From NCBI GenBank assembly GCA_025786725.1, contig JAHLTZ010000017.1, forward strand, positions 372,001-436,000: DNA of 64,000 bases. The letters are read 5' to 3'. Below the pieces are notes generated by a model. That model did no database searches, had not been told where the DNA came from, and saw only the letters and a program-made list of their open reading frames with translations. Origin of the DNA: Syncephalis fuscata (Eukaryota > Zoopagomycota > Zoopagomycetes > Zoopagales > Piptocephalidaceae). Within the stretch, counting starts at the first letter, position 1; every line of letters starts with the position of its first letter. This document shows, one piece after another, positions 56,185-64,000 of this stretch. The translations under genes and the position numbers were made by a program.

Positions 56185-58837
56185 ATGTCTTTTCCAAACT
56201 CGTTCACTTCAAGTGGTGATAGTGAACCATTTTCGCAAACAGAGTCAACAATACGCAGCGCTGCCCTGCTCTATTACAGCCACACAGCAGATGATTCCAA
56301 TGCATTTGTTGCTGACTCTTCTGTTTCACTCTTCCCTCAACCACCCGCTCCATCTACTGCATCATCTGCATCCACTTTCTCAGCAAGTACATCCAATTCA
56401 AATGACATTATGACGCTTTTTTCATTAAAACACCTGCAACGTGGGATAGTATGTCCATGAAGAACAACACGGTGTTTATGGCTGGATAGAACCGTTTGAT
56501 CTAGAACGTACAGGTGAATAGAGGTGTGTGAATGACTATGGCATAATTGGCTAATCAAATTATAGAGCTATTAATTCGAAGTAACTCGAATTATACTTTT
56601 GGAAATGGGTATGAATGGTAAGTATTAAATTAAGTATTATTGGGGACAAATGGCATTTTAGTAATAATTACGTAACAATTATATTGAATAATACAGTGAT
56701 TACACCATTCTAGATGCAGCGGCACCTGAAAGGTCGTTTCGCATTTATATGGTAAATACTATATTAGTATTTATATTTTGTACTAACTGGTGTTATAATT
56801 TAATATAGGATGGAAGTTTCATTAAGTGTGAAGTAAGTATATTATTACTATTTATATTTTTATAACCAACATTTATTTAGAATATTAATGAAACACCATT
56901 AAATGGTAAATATTAAAACATAACTTAATTATACGCTAACATTTTTTACAGTTAATGATAGAGTTGTAAAAGAAAAGAACATATTATTCTTTTGGAGGAT
57001 GGTTTTATTACCATTATTAATTGCAGAAGTAAGTTATAACAATTGTCGCAACCAATGCAGCCAATAATTAATTAATAGCCACATTTTCCGTGCACGTTAT
57101 GAATTTCATAACTCCATTTGTGCCCGATGATAGTCCGAGCTATACTGAGGTAAATTTAACTAGCATAAAACAATCACATTACATATAACACATGTAACGA
57201 TATATAGGCGGTTGGAAGCAAATACGTTATTACTTCAGCCTTGCTTGGATCGTAAGTACATTGATTATTTATTGTCATAAAATACTAATTACTAATATTA
57301 GCGGCACATTTGGTGAGGTTCGTTTGGCAGTGGATAAAGCCACTAACAAACGAATTGCAATAAAGCAAATGGCTAAGAAGCTGGATGAATCTGGAAGGAG
57401 GCAGAATCGTCTGTTGTATCTTTTCTATCTGAACTTCACCTTCTGAGCAGGGTGGCAAATCATACTTTTATGGTAAATGTACTGGGCGATATGGTTACAG
57501 ATAAGTTTAACTATATTGCGCTTGATAACGCCGAGGGTGGCAATCTGAACAATTATTTAGAGCTGCACCGCCCTTTGTTAGAATCGGCAGCTCAGTACAT
57601 TACACACCAATTAATGCATGGCTTGAAGGTAAGTAAAAATTATAATAACAAATATTTTATTAACGCAAATCAACTAGTTCTTGCACAAAAACAATATATT
57701 GCATCGGGGTAAGTGCAATGCTTATTGATTGAAAATATTTACTAATAGTATTTATTGGTATTATCAAACATTAGACATTAAAGTAAGTAACAATTAACAA
57801 TTCGACACAATCGACTAATGCTGTTGTAGCCCGCCAATATTCTCCTCCGCGGACATCACATGTTCCCACATGTTATGTACTCGGATTTTGGTCTGTCGTG
57901 TGTGTTGCCGAGTGCTGATGCACTTGCAACCGAATACTGTGGTACACCAGGCTTTATGGCCCCAGAAATAATACTGGGGCCAGCATAGGTCGTGATGGCC
58001 TACTAACAGCCGCCGCAGCAGCAACTCCATCGCCCAAGCTTTTACCATCTCGGCCCATTTCCTTGAAGGATATGGAAAAGAAATTGATGTGTGGAGTATG
58101 GGTATAACAATATGTCATTTATTTTCAGGTAAGTTTTAAGTAACAATAATGTTATATCTTTATTAACATTTGTAATTAGAAAAGGGTTTTTTGAAGGATT
58201 TACTGATAACTACTCTCTTGTCAATAAGATGTTGACTGAGAAGCTTCAGTTTAACAGTAAAGTGTGGAAGGGTGTTACAGCACAAGGTAAGTAATATGAT
58301 TTAGCCTAGTACCGTTTATTAACACATTTACAGCTATGAATTTCATAGCTGCTTTATTGAATCCCAGCTCATCATCCAGATATACGGCTGAGATGGCTCT
58401 GGAAGATCCATGGCTCAGTGAGCCATTGGATATACTAGCTGAACGATATCATGACTGTCAGCTAGCACAAGACCTCAAGGACCTGAAACAAGCTGAAGAA
58501 GCTGCACAGGTCGAACTGGTCCAGCATAAAGCAAATGCTGAGCCAGTACAAGACAAGAACAAACGTGAACCAGAAGAGCTAGTGCAATATGCTAAAAAAG
58601 AAACACCGGCCAGTAGCAAGGATTCGACTGTCAAAGACAAACAGGCAGCCGAACAAGCATCACTGGCCAAGGAAGAGCAGGAAGAGGCCAAATTTGCTCT
58701 TCCTCCCAAGCTGAAAAAGCGTCAGCTTTCTCATGCTTCAGAGAATAAAGCTGAGGAGGGCAAGCACAACAAACTTGGTAAGTACATACTAATATACATT
58801 ACAATAACTAACATCAATACTAGACGATGGTTTTTAA
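56185..58837 (+). CDS. FHA-domain checkpoint kinase (Chk2/Rad53/Cds1-like)
   Basis: A Ser-rich leader precedes an FHA domain: KTPATWDS, GVYGWIEPFDLERT, NYTFGNGYECDYTI and RSFRIYM. The kinase domain has the Gly loop LLGSGTFGEVRLAVDK, the lysine in IAIKQM, the helix-C Glu in SFLSELHLL, the loop HRDIKPANIL, SDFGLSCVLP, EYCGTPGFMAPE and EIDVWSMGITICHLFS, so all catalytic residues are present. HRDIKPAN is assembled over exons 57678-57708, 57775-57782 (8 bases) and 57830 onward. A roughly 35-residue insert follows the APE motif. The tail is rich in Glu, Lys, Ala and Gln, ends after a 46-base intron (58778-58823) and stops at 58837. Five single-base losses are inferred (near 56417, 56450, 57404, 57974 and 58045). 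FHA plus kinase is the arrangement of DNA-damage checkpoint kinases. Confidence 0.83.
57775..57782 (+). other. 8-base microexon in the kinase catalytic loop
   Basis: ACATTAAA lies between an acceptor (TTAG) and a donor (GTAAGT). With the last G of the previous exon it codes Asp-Ile-Lys of HRDIKPAN. Flanking introns are 66 and 47 bases. Skipping it would remove the catalytic Asp and shift the frame. Confidence 0.85.
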
Positions 58838-59648
58838 ACTGTACTTAGTTTTGTGCATTAAATAAATTGTTTTTATTAATTATTTAATGTGATTCGGCGT
58901 CAAATGACTATTTTTAATAACGTTCGCGTAATTGCACTGCGCATTCAATCTATTGAACATGGGGACAAGTGGTGAGTTTTATTTAATTATCACATCATCA
59001 CATTTATTGTTTGTTTGGTAGTCGAATGAATAACATTTAATAACGCCCAATCTATTAAACATGATGTTGGGTAATGAATCAGTCGACATTTATTAATAAT
59101 AAAGCTAGAAAAAAAATATTTGGATGGAGGAAGACTAGGCGATTATAGAATGATATACAGCATGATAAATGTACGGTAGGAAAGCATATAAAATAATGTT
59201 AAAGTTATAGTGCATATAACATAATGAGTAAACTGAATAAAGTATAATGGAACATATAAATAATAGAATGTGTCTAGTATATCATTTGATGATATATAGT
59301 AGTTTGGGATATAATGGGAATGATATAGGTGAATAGAGTATATATGCATATTGATAATAAATCTACAATGATGAGTATTTAATAATTGATATCACTCACC
59401 GCCCATCATTATGTTCAATAGAAAAATGTGTAGTTAAACTACGCGAATGTTATCAGCAATAATCATTTAACACCAAATAATAATGAGTCATTAATATTTA
59501 TTAATAAGAATCATATGTTTATCATTAGCTATATTCTTTGTATTGCTGGCTTGGTTCAATTAGTCATTCATATGCACATGCAATGCTTCAATACGTTCTA
59601 GATGAATAAATCTTTAATCTGCAACCTTTATTCCTAATCTTATCATAA
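58838..59648. repeat. Gene-free region with an inverted repeat pair
   Basis: A left arm at about 58885-58985 and a right arm at about 59385-59500 are similar in opposite orientations: the left has AACGTTCGCGTA and CTATTGAACAT before GTGGTGAG, and the complement of the right has AACATTCGCGTA and CTATTGAACAT before GGCGGTGAG. A third, weaker direct copy (CTATTAAACATGATGTTGGG) lies at about 59040-59075. No complete ORF is present. The end of the region is the 3' flank of CSE1. Confidence 0.6.
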
Positions 59649-62600
59649 TCAACCACCGTACAATGCTAGTTTAAGCACTGGCGTTGTCAATAGATTGGCC
59701 ACCCATTGTTTTGCATTCTCATCGGTCCATTCTTGCATTGCACCAGCAATCTAATATGCATTTATTAGCCACCATTTAATAGAGCATACTATCAATACAT
59801 CTTAGTACTTACCGCATTAGGATGTTGACTATTAAATTGTTGCAAATGCATAGCCAGAATAGACGTGGATCGGCAACACTTGCCAATGGATCATCCGCAG
59901 GACGTGCAGCTGCACCAAGTTTACTGTAGACCGCTTGGAAACCAACTGATTCGTCTAAATCAAAAGTCTCCTCTTCGTTAGATGCTGCCACCAAAGAACG
60001 ATTCGATGTGAAAATGGTCACTACCGCCTTGAATAGTTCCGGCCTAGTCATCAATACATGGACATAAGTACAGATTCATGATAGTTATCCTAAATGCATT
60101 ACCAGATAAGCACCATGGATGGCTGCATAATTGCCGTAGATTGGGTCAAGAGACGAGTGTAGCCAATCGCACATGTCTTACAATCTAGCGGTAGAGTCAC
60201 TGTGGCAAGAGTTGGAATGACCACCGAAGTAACAAGATTGACAAACAATCTACTCATTCAATTAAATAGTATTAATGGTTATGAATATATAATCAGGTAT
60301 CCAATAGTTGACACTTACCCAGGCTGGATAGACTCGAACACTTTAATAACACTATCGGGTCCTTGTTTGAAATTGTCTGATCCTAGTAGAAAGCCCAAGA
60401 ATGTTACCAAGGCACGTGTAAACTTTTCTGTACGACTGCTTTGAAGTCGATTCAACAATAGACGTAAAATAGCCGGGAAATAATTGGTCATGCGTTCTCT
60501 AATATAGCAACATAACCAGTTGGTTAAACGCAATGCTTGTATATTCAATATCAATAGCTGCTTACTCGGGTGCATTGATAAATAGAGATTGTAACAACTC
60601 GAATCCATATTGGTCGTTCAACTTTGAAGCATTTAGTTTCTGGAATACGCCTAGTATTGGTTCAATTTGACCTCGTTCGAAAATACCCAAAATATCCTTT
60701 GAAATATACGCTCTAATCAATCGAGCCAATGCCGGAATGTTACCTAGACCATTAATAGATTGGTCAAATGTAGTAGACTAAACATTATAAATAGCTACCT
60801 TGTACTTCCCAAAGTGCAGGTTGTAAGAAAGGTGGCAACATGGCAGCATAGGCTGGTGGTACATTACTATGCATTTCAAGCATAAGAGCCATCACTTGGA
60901 TAACATAAGGAATAAATTCTATAAATTTGTTAATACCAACTGTCATTACAATATTGGTGCAAATATCATACCAGCTACATCCCGTTGTAAAATAGATTGA
61001 CATGCGGGAATTAATTGTTCTTCCAATGTAGCCAATCCTGCAGGTCCACATCTATTCAATGAAACATGTCAATTGTATATTATCCAATCTATTGAATAAC
61101 ACTTACCGGAACAATGCACTGACTGCCTCAAATGTATAATGATTGAAGCGTGGATTACTTGGATTAGTGCTTACTGCTTCAATGATCGTTACCAATTTGG
61201 TCATAATAAGTTGTGGCTGTGATACTTGATCATAACCAGTAACTAGAATACGCATAATAGCTAACAGCAATAATTATATAATATTAGTAAACAAATAGAT
61301 TAGTGACATATATGCCTACCTTTCATTAAAAATTCATTCTCGCCAATTTCTCTGGCGATTGGCTTTTTCCAAATGAGCAAATAGTTTAATGAGCAATGTA
61401 TCGACATATGGCTTAATATCCAATGAAGTAATTCTATATCATATTGTTAGATAATAGTTATGATTAAACGACTAAAATGAAAGAATTAATGACTATTCAT
61501 TTTACAGTTACATACAATAATGCGGACTGGCCTGTTTGATGGTCAAAATACGTTCAATACAGATGGCTGCATACGTATAGACAATAACATGCTCGGATCC
61601 AAGACGCTCAGCCAACAATGGCATAATCAGCATAAGTTGCTCTTTAGTAAGCTAGTAATTATCAATATACATATATTATAGTAAATAAACACACTATATG
61701 TCATCAATTAACACTTTACCTGATGACGGAATGTATTAACAAACTTGATAGCATCCATCTGTAACACAGGATGTACTGTATTGGCCGGTGCTTGTAGATC
61801 AGTAAGCACATTATTGGAGAAAAAGCTAACAACATCAACAAATTGACTTGTTGTAATGGCACCCTGATAGTATCATTGGTTATAAATGTATTTGTATATA
61901 TATATATGATGTATGTATATAAGTATACCTACGTGAGATGTGGTACTACGTGCAGCAATTGAAGTCAATAGATAAATGGCAATATCCTTGTCACGCCAGT
62001 TACTAGCTGGATTCTCGGCATAACGCTATTTAATCATTAGTATTGCATGAATAGATTGTATATTGTTTAATAGTTACCTGTAAGAATTGCGTAATATATA
62101 AAGTAATGATGTTTGTTGTTTGTTGTGCAAATTGTTCTTGCAATGCTTGGACCAAATCAGTGGCTGCTTTACGACGTGTATCGTTTTCTATATCCCACTA
62201 ATGTAAGTATTGATGTATATATATAGTATTTATATCCCTAATTACCTGTGCCTTCTAAGTCCTTGCGAATAAAAGCAATTGGCTCATCTTCAATTAACTC
62301 TTCATCTGATTCTATTTGTAGTTATTGTGATGAGTATTCATAGTCATATTGTTACAAGTATTACGTTTAGTGACAGTTGATTTACAGATAGTTTAAATGA
62401 CTACTTACCACGCATACTCATATTTTGAAGTACAAGTTTTTCACAAATCTTCTCCATGGTTTCTTCATTGCCAAACATTTCTCGTGTATCTCTCAATTTA
62501 ACAACGGTGGCCAAAAACGATAATGCTTTGCACATCAACTAATATTCATCATTAATCTAAATGTCTTATATTCATTGCTTCTACTTATTAATAACAAATT

Positions 62601-64000
62601 GCTTACAATATCATTCTTGGCATCCAATGAGAGTTTAGTCAACATGGTCCAGATGATGGTAATGAATTCTTGAAGCATCTTGAATTCTTCGGCATATCGT
62701 TTGGCATATAGATCAACAATTTCACAAATGCTTGCCCGTAGTTTCTCCAATGGACCTGCTTCATCAACATCCTAAATATTAAATATCCATTTGTTAATGT
62801 ACGTAATTGACTATGTCTAATCTTTAGTAATTTAATACAATTGGTACATACTTGAGTCTCTACAATTGGATTGGCGTATAACAGATATTTACGGAAGATG
62901 GTCATAAATTCCGTCATGTGATCTTCAAAGAACTCGGGTAAATCTTGTGCATTCAAATTATAAAACACTTTGGCTGACAAAAACATCGATTCAAGCAATG
63001 TTTGAAGTGCTGCTGCATCATTTTCATTCTTATCAATCAATTGATCGGTATTCTATTATAAACATTAGCATTAGTATTGGTATATATACATCAATGATAA
63101 ATCAAATAAATGAATGAAAATATTAATATAATATACTTATTCATATATTACATACCAATACTAAATCAAGGAATGGCTGACCAAATACACCAATAACATA
63201 TTTGATCTCAGAAAAGATGGCATCTGATGCAAAAGCGTGTCGCCATCTAAATAATGAATGTTATGAATATTAATATACACGTTAATCATCACATCCACTT
63301 CTTACCCTTTGAATAACATATGAATTGTCTTAAGAATACCATTATTAATGGTGTAGTCTTGAGGATTAAGCTTTGCAACTAGATTCTAATAATATAATAA
63401 TTGAATTAATATAATATTGATTAGTTAATTGTTTGTCATGATGATTTGACCAGTAATAGGCCATTTACGCGATAAACTTACTGGCACCAAATCAGACCAG
63501 TCTGCTGGAAAGTCATTGTCGGCAATTGTAGCAATAATCTCGCCAATCTGAACCTGAATCCTTGGCACGACCTTGACTAGCACGTCAACAATATTGGCTT
63601 TGATAGCCTGGCGATCCTGTGGTGAAATAGAATCCTGTCCATCCGTCTAAGATGGTTTAAACCAATTAGTCAAGCAGTAACGCATTTAAAATAGCGCTAA
63701 TAGCACTTACTACGCTCCAGTAACGCTTAACGAAATTCTTAAGCAACAATGCAGCAGCAAAGCAAATATTAGGATCTGTGCCATCTTTGACGATCAGTGT
63801 CAAAGTAAGTAGCGGGAATCCAGCATTCTTTTCCACAGACTTTAGAAACTGCTCAGCTTTAGACGTTATAGAAACACGTCAGTTTATTTGCGTTAAGAAT
63901 GGCCAGGTTTGCGTGTTTTTGCTCGCTAGTAACTCACCTTCTCGACGTAGCGCAGGATCCAAGGTTTGGCCGAGGTATTGCGCAAGAACTTGCAGATTTT
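59649..64000 (-). CDS. CSE1: Exportin-2 / CSE1, recycling receptor for importin alpha (partial)
   Basis: The gene runs off the window end, so the first residues are missing. The visible N-terminus (LAQYLGQTLDPALRREAEQF, then NAGFPLLTLTLIVKDGTDP and ALLLKNFVKRYW) is the importin-beta N-terminal domain. Later pieces follow the CSE1 order: DFPADWSDLVP, LRKYLLYANPIVETQ, the conserved NNIIVPN-like middle part, AAICIERILTIKQASPHYC-like repeats, FIEFIPYVIQVMALMLEMH, PPAYAAMLPPFLQPALWE, FPAILRLLLNRLQSSRTEK, VFESIQPG, and the end NAKQWVANLLTTPVLKLAL. It is an all-helical HEAT-repeat protein that returns importin alpha to the cytosol with RanGTP. More than 20 introns. The frame breaks at 60961-60963 (plus-strand AAA), restored by one base. 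Some middle motifs were judged by resemblance only. Confidence 0.93.

Noticed and set aside
59143-59349. 68-codon minus ORF between the inverted repeat arms
   Set aside because: Composition (Tyr, Ile, Leu, His, Thr from AT-rich DNA) is what random AT-rich sequence gives; no conserved motif.

Overview
This window looks like nuclear DNA from a fungus outside the well-studied Dikarya, probably an early-diverging (zoopagomycote- or mucoromycote-like) lineage. It is AT-rich and gene-dense. Genes carry many short introns (most 40-90 bases) with strong GTAAGT donors and TAG acceptors. The gene set fits this: Sds3-like deacetylase subunits, Nop12-type RNA-binding protein, SPT20, a URC1-type GTP cyclohydrolase II homologue, uracil phosphoribosyltransferase, Hrt3/FBXO9-type F-box protein and mitoribosomal Rsm23. 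An Integrator INTS4 homologue, an isobutyryl-CoA dehydrogenase and an animal-style UDP-glycosyltransferase argue against a yeast or filamentous ascomycete. The lineage is inference; no rRNA or organellar marker is present.

Layout. 1-7.3 kb: a secreted S8 protease, then an AT-rich repeat locus made of a roughly 300-base head and about 20 tandem units of about 80 bases. 7.3-12.2 kb: two tandem minus-strand Sds3-like paralogues. 13.2-17 kb: a two-RRM Nop12/RBM34-like protein and an unrecognised Thr/Ala-rich protein. 17.4-23.2 kb: RNA polymerase III largest subunit. 23.2-27.2 kb (minus): ATP/ADP-dependent NAD(P)HX dehydratase, a small unknown ORF, and the PP2A B55 regulatory subunit. 27.7-31 kb: INTS4. 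31.1-32.9 kb (minus): mitoribosomal mS29. 33.2-33.7 kb: a second, short copy of the head-plus-tandem repeat. 34.1-36.2 kb: acyl-CoA dehydrogenase. 36.6-40.6 kb: SPT20 with a 48-glutamine run. 40.7-45.4 kb: uracil phosphoribosyltransferase, RBM18-like protein and URC1. 45.6-47.3 kb: F-box protein. 47.9-49.7 kb (minus): a frame-broken UDP-glycosyltransferase. 51.6-55.1 kb: phosphoinositide phospholipase C. 56.2-58.8 kb: FHA/Chk2-like kinase. 59.6-64 kb (minus): CSE1/exportin-2, cut by the window end.

Most genes are housekeeping and unrelated, but three groupings stand out: the duplicated Sds3-like pair; UPRT lying near URC1 (both belong to the fungal URC pyrimidine-degradation route); and several convergent pairs with only 13-93 bases between stop codons.

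A technical point matters for reading the annotation. At least a dozen conserved genes are interrupted by what look like single missing bases, often T or A in short homopolymers. The uniform direction points to sequencing or assembly deletions more than to true pseudogenes. Gene spans below run from the start codon to the stop codon and include introns.
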